A stretch of DNA of 64,000 bases, from the NCBI GenBank assembly GCA_018241225.1, contig JAFEEG010000025.1, positions 56,735 through 120,734 on the forward strand. The letters are read 5' to 3'. This document shows, piece after piece, positions 22,786-29,870 of the stretch. The position numbers and the translations under genes are program-made. The stretch is from Pseudomonadota bacterium. Its GTDB lineage: Bacteria > Pseudomonadota > Gammaproteobacteria > Burkholderiales > Burkholderiaceae_C. The notes under the pieces were generated by a model. That model made no database searches. It was not told the DNA's origin and worked only from the letters and a program-made list of their open reading frames with translations. How positions within the stretch are numbered: the stretch's first letter is position 1; every line of letters starts with the position of its first letter.

Positions 22786-22970
22786 ACGACGCAGAAGAAA
22801 CGCTATGGGCGCAGGTAGCTATATGGCTCGAGTTCTCCAACCAGAAACCCTGTCGCTTCAAGTCACTCAACGACTGCAAGATGCACGCGCACTTCAAGCA
22901 AGATCCCGAGGCCATCGCGCTGCTCGAGGAGTGGAAAACCTTCCAGGCCTACAAGAGACTGACTCGATGA
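22782..22970 (+). CDS. W/RLTR array protein 4
   Basis: A 62-residue protein starting MNDAEETLWAQVAIWLEFSN; C-terminus LLEEWKTFQAYKRLTR. Shortest of the array; keeps only the aromatic N-terminal part and the tail. Confidence 0.6.
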   Translation: MNDAEETLWAQVAIWLEFSNQKPCRFKSLNDCKMHAHFKQDPEAIALLEEWKTFQAYKRLTR

Positions 22971-23365
22971 ACCCATTCGCCAAACTTTTCAAGCAGCAGC
23001 CGACAAACAACGACCTGCTGAACAAGATCCAACAAGCCAACGAGCAAATCGCAAAGGTGGCTGGCGTCAAACAAGAGCCACCCGTCCCTTACGGTGCAGA
23101 CAAATCGTTCGTGGACCCGATCGAGTATCAACGCTTCATTGACGAGTTTCGTCGAATGCAATACGCGCAGGAGATCGAGGCCAAACAACGGGCACATGCC
23201 GAAGCCGTTGCCTGGGAGGACTTCATGGTCCACGCTCACGAGTGGCCGTCGCATCTCACGAAGCGTGAACACCTCGAACAAGCCGCTCGATCCGGCAACG
23301 AAGGCGCTAAGCAGATCCTGGCCAACTTCACCGCCTACAAGACGGCCAAGAGGATGACGAAGTGA
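22967..23365 (+). CDS. W/RLTR array protein 5
   Basis: A 132-residue member with an N-terminal extension (MNPFAKLFKQQPTNNDLLNK, helical) joined to the array-type part WEDFMVHAHEWPSHLTKREH and the tail LANFTAYKTAKRMTK. It looks like a fusion of an unrelated N-terminus to the cassette. Confidence 0.6.
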   Translation: MNPFAKLFKQQPTNNDLLNKIQQANEQIAKVAGVKQEPPVPYGADKSFVDPIEYQRFIDEFRRMQYAQEIEAKQRAHAEAVAWEDFMVHAHEWPSHLTKREHLEQAARSGNEGAKQILANFTAYKTAKRMTK

Positions 23366-23640
23366 AGGACGACGTGATCGACGATGTAGGCAACGTCACC
23401 CCCGAGGAAGCACTGCGCGTCGCCAAACGCTGGTTCCCGGCGAGCGAATCGAGCAAACGCGAGTTCATGCTCGCCTTCCACTGGGGCAAGTTCTGCATGG
23501 ACTACGCCGCCAGCGGCCAACGCACCGAAGCCGATTACACGGTCTGCCGCAAGCTCGCTGAGAAAGGGAACGCCGCCTGCTTCGACCAATGGGAAGCTTG
23601 GCTCATCTACTGGGCACCGTACCGAATGACGCAATCATGA
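23362..23640 (+). CDS. W/RLTR array protein 6
   Basis: A 92-residue protein (GTG start) containing VTPEEALRVAKRWFPASESS and KFCMDYAASGQR; C-terminus FDQWEAWLIYWAPYRMTQS. Coupled on both sides by 4-base overlaps. Confidence 0.6.
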   Translation: MKDDVIDDVGNVTPEEALRVAKRWFPASESSKREFMLAFHWGKFCMDYAASGQRTEADYTVCRKLAEKGNAACFDQWEAWLIYWAPYRMTQS

Positions 23641-23828
23641 TGAAGCGACCGATCAAATGGAGCGACGGTATGTCTGCGGCCTTCGTGAAGTGGCGTCAGA
23701 CCAACCAGCGCGCGTACACGTACGGTTTCGTCGACTGCCTCTACAACGACGAGATCCTCACCGAGTTCGAGCAGTGGTACGCCACCCAGCGCCTGCTCGG
23801 CGCTCCGCTGCCGAAGGTGAAGGAATGA
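23637..23828 (+). CDS. W/RLTR array protein 7
   Basis: A 63-residue protein starting MMKRPIKWSDGMSAAFVKWR; C-terminus FEQWYATQRLLGAPLPKVKE, where RLT became RLL and a short tail was added. Confidence 0.6.
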   Translation: MMKRPIKWSDGMSAAFVKWRQTNQRAYTYGFVDCLYNDEILTEFEQWYATQRLLGAPLPKVKE

Positions 23829-24037
23829 ACGAGAGCGAATACTTCAAGCTGTCCACCGCAGAGCAGCAGCAATGGCAGAACTTCATTACCGCCTGGTTTG
23901 AAACCACCAGCCCCCAAATGGGGTATCGCAACTACGACTGGTGCAAGCAGTCGGCTGAGCAGCACATCTACCGCGTAGCCGACGAGCAGTGGGCCGCCTG
24001 GCTCGTACACCGCGCCGCCTGGAGGCTGACGCGATGA
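23825..24037 (+). CDS. W/RLTR array protein 8
   Basis: A 70-residue protein starting MNESEYFKLSTAEQQQWQNF; C-terminus DEQWAAWLVHRAAWRLTR. The TGGAGG of the tail codons forms a strong ribosome site for the next gene. Confidence 0.6.
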   Translation: MNESEYFKLSTAEQQQWQNFITAWFETTSPQMGYRNYDWCKQSAEQHIYRVADEQWAAWLVHRAAWRLTR

Positions 24038-24228
24038 CCGGCGCAGCCAACGAGTTCGGCGTCTTCCCCAGATCACCCTATTTCAGGTGGTCGCAGGAGA
24101 AGTGGAGCGCCTACTTGAAATGGCTCGGCAAGACAGGTCGTATCACGTCGACCCACAGCGAACAGCAAAACATCAAGGCCTTCGAACTCCACTGGACCAC
24201 CCAACGACTTCTAGGAGAAATCAAGTGA
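24034..24228 (+). CDS. W/RLTR array protein 9
   Basis: A 64-residue protein starting MTGAANEFGVFPRSPYFRWS with KWSAYLKWLGKTGR; C-terminus FELHWTTQRLLGEIK, close to member 7. Last of the array; coupled to the 24,225 gene by GTGA. Confidence 0.6.
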   Translation: MTGAANEFGVFPRSPYFRWSQEKWSAYLKWLGKTGRITSTHSEQQNIKAFELHWTTQRLLGEIK

Positions 24229-25058
24229 CCATCATCCAGAACAAAGCGATGCTCGTGGACCTGTCCATCTCCATGTGGACCGCCACCAAGCACGACAAGA
24301 CCGTCTCGGCCGAGGTCGAGCGCGCCCACGGTGCCAAGGACGCCGGGCGCTACAACAAGGCGCTCATCGACAAGAGCTACCTGGAGCCCATCTCCAAGAT
24401 CGCCAACGCCGCGCGCCAGTACCACTACTCGCGCACTCTGCCTTGGACCGACAAGGGCCAGCGCCTGCTGCCCTCGATCCTCTTCACCGACTACTCGGCC
24501 GAGCTACGCAAGCTCAAGGCCGAGTTCAGCAAGGCCGTCGACGCCTTCCTGCAGGTCTATCCTGATCTGCGTGACAAGGCACGCACGCGCCTGGGCACCA
24601 TGTTCAATCCCGAGGACTACCCGCAGGGCTGGGAGCTGCGCGACAAGTTCGCCATCGACACCGAGATCTTCCCGGTGCCCGATGCGCAGGACTTTCGCGT
24701 CGACCTGGCTAACGAACAGCGCGATGAGATTCAGGCCTCGATCACCAAGGCCGTAACCTCACGCCAGGCCAAGGCCGTGAAGGACTGCTACCAGCGCGTG
24801 CGCGAAGTCGTGGCCCGCATCAGCGAGCAGTGCGGCAAGGAAAAGGGCCGCATCCACGACTCGCTCATGGACAACGCGCGCGACCTGTGCGGCGTGCTCA
24901 GTGGTCTGAATATCACCGATGACCCCGACATCAAGCAGCTGGAGCGTGACATCGCCACGATGCTGGTTGACCCGCAAGCCCTGCGCGACTCGCCCGTCGA
25001 GCGCAAGAAAGCGGCGGACGCGGCCGACGAGATTCTGAAGAAGCTGGGGGTGTTGTGA
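24225..25058 (+). CDS. Hypothetical helical phage protein, DUF3150-like
   Basis: A 277-residue protein from GTG 24225 behind TAGGAG. It starts MTIIQNKAMLVDLSISMWTA and contains GAKDAGRYNKALIDKSYLEP. The layout (short N-terminal strand, then long helices; ARQYHYSRTLPWTDKGQRLL) resembles DUF3150-type proteins that I recall near phage MoxR ATPases and VWA proteins. This link is from memory and context. It probably acts with the MoxR/VWA genes of the same unit. Confidence 0.6.
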   Translation: MTIIQNKAMLVDLSISMWTATKHDKTVSAEVERAHGAKDAGRYNKALIDKSYLEPISKIANAARQYHYSRTLPWTDKGQRLLPSILFTDYSAELRKLKAEFSKAVDAFLQVYPDLRDKARTRLGTMFNPEDYPQGWELRDKFAIDTEIFPVPDAQDFRVDLANEQRDEIQASITKAVTSRQAKAVKDCYQRVREVVARISEQCGKEKGRIHDSLMDNARDLCGVLSGLNITDDPDIKQLERDIATMLVDPQALRDSPVERKKAADAADEILKKLGVL

Positions 25059-25771
25059 GCGCAGCATTCGCAATCAGCACACGGAATATGCAGAACCTGC
25101 GTTCCTTCGAGGCTTGCAAGAACTTCTTCGAGAAGACCGCCAAACCGAACAGCACCCAGTGGCGAGACAACGAACGCCCGTTGGATTCACCGCGCATGCA
25201 TCACAAGCGCTTGGTCAAGCACATTTCGGGGGCTGAAGGCTACGCCTGCACGTTCTACGAGACCGCCATGGTGACCTACTACGAAGACGGCATCGCGGTG
25301 TGCTGCGACGAGCGCATGTCTTCGCGCCTCTTCCTGAACTGCGTCCTGCCCAACGAACTTCATAGTTTCGCGCACAAGAACGCAACCTGGCTGCAACTGG
25401 GCGACAAGTTCTACACCGGCCTCAAGGTGCAGTTCGACCTGGTCGACGGACGCGCCGTCTACGCATGCGGCGCGCAGGAACACGTTATCGAGGTGACCGA
25501 CCTCAAGAAGGCCGCTCAGGTGCGTAAGCAGCTCAAGCCATTCATGGAGTGGCACCGGGCCGTCTCCCGCCTGGCACCGCAGCGCGAGGGCGTCTGGTCG
25601 ACGCCTGTGACATACATCGCAGCGGCCAAGGACCTTCTTGACGGAGCCGGCCTGGAGCACTTCGACAAGATCCGAACGCATGTTGCCGACCACAAGGAGT
25701 TGCTCAAGCATGCATACCAGGTCTCCGGTGCGCGCACCAGCCAACCTATTCCTATCGGAAAGCTACCCTGA
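25055..25771 (+). CDS. Hypothetical phage protein
   Basis: A 238-residue protein from GTG 25055, starting MSAAFAISTRNMQNLRSFEA. Mixed alpha/beta, with FYETAMVTYYEDGIAVCCDE and VTDLKKAAQVRKQLKPFMEW. No catalytic motif recognised. Coupled to the upstream DUF3150-like gene. Confidence 0.6.
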   Translation: MSAAFAISTRNMQNLRSFEACKNFFEKTAKPNSTQWRDNERPLDSPRMHHKRLVKHISGAEGYACTFYETAMVTYYEDGIAVCCDERMSSRLFLNCVLPNELHSFAHKNATWLQLGDKFYTGLKVQFDLVDGRAVYACGAQEHVIEVTDLKKAAQVRKQLKPFMEWHRAVSRLAPQREGVWSTPVTYIAAAKDLLDGAGLEHFDKIRTHVADHKELLKHAYQVSGARTSQPIPIGKLP

Positions 25772-25773
25772 AC

Positions 25774-25932
25774 ATGGCCCAGCACTTCCGCACCGTCAGC
25801 CTCTACCCCACGCCGGCTGAGCTTTTCGAGCTGGCCGCCGAGCTCAAGCTCGCCAACCCTGACTGGACCGACGCACGCTGCAAGCAACGCGCCGTCGTGG
25901 TGTGGCATCTTCGCTTGACCTCTAACGTCTAA
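25774..25932 (+). CDS. Small hypothetical protein
   Basis: A 52-residue protein, MAQHFRTVSLYPTPAELFEL to VVVWHLRLTSNV. Its last codons and TAA stop run into the next regulatory motif: the stop is the TAA of the second TCTAA unit. The C-terminal RLT is reminiscent of the array tails. Confidence 0.5.
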   Translation: MAQHFRTVSLYPTPAELFELAAELKLANPDWTDARCKQRAVVVWHLRLTSNV

Positions 25933-25943
25933 CTACGATCTAA
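25921..25943 (+). promoter_or_regulatory. Triple TCTAA motif upstream of VWA gene
   Basis: TCTAA at 25921, 25928 and 25939 (7/11). It overlaps the 3' end of the preceding gene and lies 66 bases before the VWA start, the longest leader in the set. Confidence 0.75.
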
Positions 25944-26008
25944 TCATTTCCCCGGCAACGGCAGCGGGCCTACTTTCAAATCGCTGCCACTTCCCTCCTA
26001 GGAAATTC

Positions 26009-26617
26009 ATGACCATCACCGCAATCGAATCCAAGCTGTCCGAGTACGACTTCATCGTCGTGATCGACACGTCCGGCTCCATGGGCGAGCCCCTGAAGGC
26101 CGGCTCCTCGCGCAGCCGCTGGGAAGCCATGCAGGAAAGCGTTGGCGTCTTCGTGCGCGACATCGAGAAGCTCGACAGCGACGGCATCGACGTGGTGCAG
26201 CTGGGTGGCTCGGTGAACTCCTGGCACGGCGTCACCAGCGCCAAGGTCAGCGAGCTGTTCGCCTCCCTGTCGCCGCGTGGCAGCACGCCCCTGGCCGAAG
26301 CCCTGACCACCGCCTTCGCCGCCGCCGGCAAATCGGACAAGAAGGACTTCATCATCGTCTTCACGGACGGTGTGCCGGACGACCAGGGCGCTGCCAAGCA
26401 AGTCATCCTGAACCAGGCCAACAAGCAGACCAACGACGACGACTGCACCGTGCTGTTCGTCCAGGTGGGCGACGACGCACGCGCCACGGCCTACCTGCGC
26501 GGCCTGGACGATGACCTGCGCGGCGCCAAGTTCGACATCGTGGACGCCAAGACCATGATCGAGGCCGAAGCCTTCGCCACCACCTCCGAGCTGGTGCTGG
26601 CCGCCATCAACGACTGA
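26009..26617 (+). CDS. VWA domain protein
   Basis: A 202-residue single von Willebrand A domain. The metal-ion (MIDAS) site is complete: DTSGS near residue 19, a Thr in the RGSTPLAEAL loop and Asp in FTDGVPDD. TerY-like single-domain VWA proteins bind partner proteins through the metal. It stands between the MoxR ATPase and the metallopeptidase-VWA gene and has its own motif and terminator, so it forms a monocistronic unit or the head of a short one. Confidence 0.87.
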   Translation: MTITAIESKLSEYDFIVVIDTSGSMGEPLKAGSSRSRWEAMQESVGVFVRDIEKLDSDGIDVVQLGGSVNSWHGVTSAKVSELFASLSPRGSTPLAEALTTAFAAAGKSDKKDFIIVFTDGVPDDQGAAKQVILNQANKQTNDDDCTVLFVQVGDDARATAYLRGLDDDLRGAKFDIVDAKTMIEAEAFATTSELVLAAIND

Positions 26618-26639
26618 TCGGTTCCGCGTTGATCTGAGG

Positions 26640-26669
26640 AACCCGCGCTAGATCCTGGCGCGGGTTTTT
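26640..26669 (+). terminator. Rho-independent terminator after VWA gene
   Basis: Stem ACCCGCGC (26641-26648) with GCGCGGGT (26658-26665), followed by TTTTT. Confidence 0.85.
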
Positions 26670-26693
26670 CGACTGAAACCTCACAGGACTTCC

Positions 26694-26822
26694 ATGGTCG
26701 ACATCATCCTCCTCACCTTCACCGTCTGCGTGTTCACTGGTGGCATCTACGTCGGCAAGACGTACGGCGGTTTCACCGCCTGGATACGCGCTGTCAGGAC
26801 GCACATCAAGGGCTACTTCTAA
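26694..26822 (+). CDS. Tiny single-span membrane protein
   Basis: A 42-residue protein, MVDIILLTFTVCVFTGGIYV then GKTYGG and a basic tail (RAVRTHIKGYF). Residues 3-20 are a membrane helix. Its TAA overlaps the next ATG. Confidence 0.5.
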   Translation: MVDIILLTFTVCVFTGGIYVGKTYGGFTAWIRAVRTHIKGYF

Positions 26823-27007
26823 TGGCCGCGCTGACTGAGATTCAAATCAAAGAAGTCATGCGCCTAGCCAGCATCCTGGCCACCAAGCGCGTGCGCCGCT
26901 ACGCCGCCGAGAAGTTCGCCACCAGCGACCCAGTCGAAGCGAAGCGCCAGGTCATGAAGGTCGAGCAGGCGCTGCGCAACTATCTGGAGGGCATCGGTCG
27001 TGAGTAA
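26822..27007 (+). CDS. Small helical hypothetical protein
   Basis: A 61-residue basic helical protein starting MAALTEIQIKEVMRLASILA, with KRVRRYAAEKFATSDPVEAK. Overlaps both neighbours. Unknown function. Confidence 0.55.
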   Translation: MAALTEIQIKEVMRLASILATKRVRRYAAEKFATSDPVEAKRQVMKVEQALRNYLEGIGRE

Positions 27008-27272
27008 AGACGATTACCCCGACGCAGATTCCTCGCCCGTCGATCCGCCCCCTCACGCAGGCTTCAACACCTACGTCTTCCCTGACGAAGCAATCCACTT
27101 CCGCGGCCTGAGCTGCGGCATCAGCGAGTTCCCTTTCGTCGACGGCTTCTTCCTCACGGAGCTGATCGTCACCGGCACCATCAAAGACAACTGCACTCGC
27201 GTCCTCTCCGGGCCTTTCGAGACCTTCGGGGCCGCTGCGGCGGCACAGCGTCTCTTTGGCACTCAAATCTAA
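27000..27272 (+). CDS. Small hypothetical protein
   Basis: A 90-residue protein from GTG 27000, starting MSKDDYPDADSSPVDPPPHA, then a beta-like part with IHFRGLSCGISEFPFVDG and ELIVTGTIKDNCTRVLSGP. The stop TAA is the TAA of the first unit of the next TCTAA motif. Confidence 0.55.
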   Translation: MSKDDYPDADSSPVDPPPHAGFNTYVFPDEAIHFRGLSCGISEFPFVDGFFLTELIVTGTIKDNCTRVLSGPFETFGAAAAAQRLFGTQI

Positions 27273-27301
27273 TGTCTAACGTTTCACGTGAAACGATCTA
27301 A
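27268..27301 (+). promoter_or_regulatory. Stretched triple TCTAA motif with embedded palindrome
   Basis: TCTAA at 27268, 27275 and 27297. The first offset is the usual 7, but the second is 22 instead of 11, exactly one extra 11-base step. The extra DNA forms most of a GTTTCACGTGAAAC palindrome. The following gene starts at 27315 behind AAGGAAG. Confidence 0.75.
27281..27294. promoter_or_regulatory. parS-like palindrome
   Basis: GTTTCACGTGAAAC is a perfect 14-base palindrome identical to the core of the canonical bacterial parS site recognised by chromosomal ParB. No parA/parB genes are in the window. The single copy lies inside a phage regulatory motif, so binding by host ParB or by a phage protein is possible. 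Confidence 0.6.
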
Positions 27302-27314
27302 GGAAGATCATCAG

Positions 27315-28445
27315 ATGAACCAAGCAGCTCTCGACAAACTGACCTTGGCCCGCAGCCAGCTGATCCTGGACCACGGCTTCTTCGGCATGCTCGCCCTGCG
27401 CCTGAAGCTCAAGGAGATGCCCGAGGTCCAGCGCCAGGCCATGATCGCGCGCGGCATGCGCCCCACCCTGGCGGTGAACGGCAAGGAAGTCTTCTACGAC
27501 CCGGACTTCATCCTCACCCTGACCGCGCCGCTGGCCAAGGCGGCGCTGGCCCACGAGGTGATGCACTGCGTCTTCGAACACATCGGCCGGCGCGGTGAGC
27601 GCAACCCGATGAAGTGGAACAAGGCTGGCGACTACGTCATCAACCAGGTGCTCAAGGATTCCGGCTTCGAGCTGGGCGAAGGCTGGCTGTTCGAGCCGGC
27701 ATTCAACAACATGACTGCCGACCATATCTACAACCTCCTGGACGACGACCAGGACGGCGGCGGTGGTGGTGGCAGCGGCGATCCGCTGTGCGACATCATG
27801 GACGGCGACCCCGGCGACATGGCGCAGCAAGAGGTCGAGTGGAAGGTGGCCACCGTCCAGGCCGCCCAGGCGGCCAAGATGCAGGGCAACCTGCCCGCTT
27901 CGATGAAGCGCTTCGTCGAAGACCTCACCGCGCCCCAGGTGAACTGGCGCGAGCAGCTGCAGCGCTTCGTGACCCAGATCTCGAAGAACGACTACAGCTG
28001 GATGCGCCCGAACAAGCGCTTCCTGGAACGCGGCTTCTACCTGCCGACGCTCTACAGCGAGAGCATGGGCACGATGTTCATCGGCATCGACACCTCGGGT
28101 TCGATCGACCAGCCGACGCTCAACGCCTTCGGCGCCGAGATCAAGGCGATCCATGCGGCGGTGCGCCCCGAACGCCTGGTTGTCGCCTACTGCGACGCGG
28201 CCATCAACCATGTCGACGAGTTCGGCCCGAACGATGAGCTGCACTTCGACATGCACGGCGGCGGTGGTACCGACATGCGCAAGCTGTTCGAGTACGTCGA
28301 AGAGAACGCCCTCAACCCCGAGTGCATGGCGGTGCTGACTGATCTCTACACGCCATTTCCTGACCACATCGACCACCCGACGCTGTGGGTCGCAACCACT
28401 GACGGCACGGCTCCTGTTGGCGAGACGATCCGCATCAAGGTATGA
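27315..28445 (+). CDS. Metallopeptidase-like/VWA-like protein (DUF2201-type)
   Basis: A 376-residue protein in two parts. The N-terminal part has HEVMHCVFEH at residues 80-89, an HExxH zinc-protease motif with an additional His. The C-terminal part, from about residue 255, is a VWA-like domain with DTSGS and a later TDLYTPFP. This order is that of the DUF2201 putative metallopeptidase family, usually encoded next to MoxR ATPases. A Gly/Asp-rich linker (DDDQDGGGGGGSGDP) lies between. It may bind and possibly cut a target presented by the ATPase; the target is unknown. Confidence 0.85.
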   Translation: MNQAALDKLTLARSQLILDHGFFGMLALRLKLKEMPEVQRQAMIARGMRPTLAVNGKEVFYDPDFILTLTAPLAKAALAHEVMHCVFEHIGRRGERNPMKWNKAGDYVINQVLKDSGFELGEGWLFEPAFNNMTADHIYNLLDDDQDGGGGGGSGDPLCDIMDGDPGDMAQQEVEWKVATVQAAQAAKMQGNLPASMKRFVEDLTAPQVNWREQLQRFVTQISKNDYSWMRPNKRFLERGFYLPTLYSESMGTMFIGIDTSGSIDQPTLNAFGAEIKAIHAAVRPERLVVAYCDAAINHVDEFGPNDELHFDMHGGGGTDMRKLFEYVEENALNPECMAVLTDLYTPFPDHIDHPTLWVATTDGTAPVGETIRIKV

Positions 28446-28564
28446 GCAAGTTATTCGCTGGGGTCATCCTGACCGTGGTCGGCCTGGTTGGGATCGGCCT
28501 CGATGTCCAGGACAGTGGCTGGGTACTCGCCATCGGCCTCTTCGTCGTGTTCTGCGAGGTGTAG
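28442..28564 (+). CDS. Tiny membrane protein
   Basis: A 40-residue protein, MSKLFAGVILTVVGLVGIGL followed by DVQDSGWVLAIGLFVVFCEV: two short hydrophobic helices joined by an acidic turn. ATG overlaps the stop of the metallopeptidase gene. Confidence 0.5.
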   Translation: MSKLFAGVILTVVGLVGIGLDVQDSGWVLAIGLFVVFCEV

Positions 28565-28876
28565 ATGAGCATTCCCAAGATCAGCCTGGTCGCGTTCAAG
28601 GAACGCCAGGGCGGCTTCATCTTCGTGGCCATCCCGAACGAGCGGGGCCGTTACGTGCGCACGGATGCGTCCGTCGCGCATGTGGCCTGCCCTCAATGCC
28701 GCGCCACTGTTGGCGAGCCGTGCAAGGGCCGACATGGCACCTACAACAGCGGTACGCACTACGGCCGGCGCAACGACTTCACCCACAGCGGCCTGCGCCG
28801 CGTCGAGACCGCTGACGTGGTCGTCGAGTCGAACGGCCTGGTGTTCCCCGAAATCGCATTCCCGGAGGAAGTATGA
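28565..28876 (+). CDS. Phage zinc-binding protein
   Basis: A 103-residue protein with VACPQCRATVGEPCKGRHGT followed by a spaced His and Arg (GTHYGRRNDF). C-x2-C-x6-C ... H is the pattern of the small phage zinc-finger domain widely seen in actinophages and others. Starts directly after the preceding stop. DNA or RNA binding is likely but unproven. Confidence 0.7.
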   Translation: MSIPKISLVAFKERQGGFIFVAIPNERGRYVRTDASVAHVACPQCRATVGEPCKGRHGTYNSGTHYGRRNDFTHSGLRRVETADVVVESNGLVFPEIAFPEEV

Positions 28877-28998
28877 GAACCCTTCGCGTCACCGTCGTGG
28901 AAGAACTGGTCGAGCGCCAGACCATCGACGTCGAGGTCGAGGACGACTTCGAACTAGACGATAACGAGGCCTTACAGGAGGCACTCGAAGAGGTATGA
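28873..28998 (+). CDS. Tiny acidic protein
   Basis: A 41-residue protein, MRTLRVTVVEELVERQTIDV with a strongly acidic end (DDFELDDNEALQEALEEV). Good GGAGGAAG site; coupled on the upstream side. Confidence 0.5.
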   Translation: MRTLRVTVVEELVERQTIDVEVEDDFELDDNEALQEALEEV

Positions 28999-29085
28999 GT
29001 GAATGGCGACTACGCCGCCGTGCCCAACACCAACGACATCGAGATCAATGAACGCTACTTCACGCAGCCGGAGCTAGTGCTATGA
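28999..29085 (+). CDS. Tiny possible protein
   Basis: A 28-codon frame from GTG 28999 behind AAGAGG, reading MNGDYAAVPNTNDIEINERY and ending QPELVL. It links the 28,873 and 29,082 genes with an ATGA overlap, which is the main support. An alternative 18-codon frame from ATG 28995 exists. Confidence 0.35.
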   Translation: MNGDYAAVPNTNDIEINERYFTQPELVL

Positions 29086-29339
29086 AGCTCGTGCGCAAGG
29101 ACAACCACGCCATCGCCATCACCGGCACGCTCGAAAAACTGCTCGGCACTTGCGACATCGCTGATGCCGAGATGGTCGACGGCGAACTGGAGCTCACCTA
29201 CGGCGGTTACACCGAAGTCGACTGGGACTCTCAGGAGACGTTCATGCACGACGGCCAGCGCATTTTCATCGACGAAGGCGGCTCTCAGGTTCTCGAGAGC
29301 GAAGTCGAACTGATCGACGACGAGGACCACGAAGCATGA
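29082..29339 (+). CDS. Small acidic hypothetical protein
   Basis: An 85-residue acidic, beta-rich protein starting MKLVRKDNHAIAITGTLEKL, ending LIDDEDHEA. Overlaps the next gene by four bases. Unknown function. Confidence 0.55.
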   Translation: MKLVRKDNHAIAITGTLEKLLGTCDIADAEMVDGELELTYGGYTEVDWDSQETFMHDGQRIFIDEGGSQVLESEVELIDDEDHEA

Positions 29340-29812
29340 CCCCCGCTCGTCTCGCCCGCCTGGAAAGCAGCCTGAACGGCACAGCGCGCAAGGTGCTCAG
29401 CGCCGTGCCGCTGCAGGAGCCCTGGAGCAAGGAACAGATCATGTCCGAGCTGCGCCGTGTGGGCTCCTCCCTCAGCCCCGACGCCATGGTCGGTTCTCTC
29501 AACTTCATGACCGACCGCGGCCTCGTCAAAGAGGCTGAGCGCGGCAAGTTCATCCGCATCCAAGCGCGTTTGATCGAAAACCAACCCGAGCCCGAAGAAA
29601 TGCAGACCGTCACTCTCAAGCAAGTACCCAAACAAGGCGTCCCTAAGACCGACGTGCTCACGCGCCTGGCAGGCCTGGCCTCCGATCTGCGCACCATCGC
29701 CACCGAGATCGACGCCGTTGCGCTCGATGTGGAAGAGCGCTTCGCCGCGATCCAGAAGGACAGCGAGAAGCTGCGCCAGTTCACGGAGCTGCTCAAGAGC
29801 CTGGGAACGTAG
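29336..29812 (+). CDS. Winged-helix-like protein with C-terminal coiled coil
   Basis: A 158-residue protein. Residues about 15-75 have the pattern of a winged helix (SKEQIMSELRRVGSSLSPDA; LNFMTDRGLVKEAERGKFIR). Residues about 110-155 form a coiled coil (IATEIDAVALDVEERFAAIQ) that could mediate oligomerisation. It is one of two such proteins in the phage (the other at 39,640) and a candidate reader of the TCTAA repeats; that link is speculation. Confidence 0.6.
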   Translation: MTPARLARLESSLNGTARKVLSAVPLQEPWSKEQIMSELRRVGSSLSPDAMVGSLNFMTDRGLVKEAERGKFIRIQARLIENQPEPEEMQTVTLKQVPKQGVPKTDVLTRLAGLASDLRTIATEIDAVALDVEERFAAIQKDSEKLRQFTELLKSLGT

Positions 29813-29834
29813 CTCGTCTTTTCGCGCCTCGTAA

Positions 29835-29857
29835 TCTACAATCTAACTTCGATCTAA
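29835..29857 (+). promoter_or_regulatory. Triple TCTAA motif upstream of the replication unit
   Basis: TCTAC at 29835, TCTAA at 29842 and 29853 (7/11). It precedes the unit with RecB-like nuclease, SNF2 helicase and DNA polymerase. Confidence 0.75.
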
Positions 29858-29870
29858 CGAAGGCAATCTG

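Noticed and set aside
27281-27294. Palindrome as part of a terminator
   Set aside because: No T run follows, and the stem has no loop bases. Its identity with the parS core is a better explanation.
17651-27301. CRISPR-like reading of the regular TCTAA repeats
   Set aside because: Repeats are only 5 bases, spaced 7 and 11, and lie singly before genes. There are no repeat-spacer arrays or cas genes in the window.
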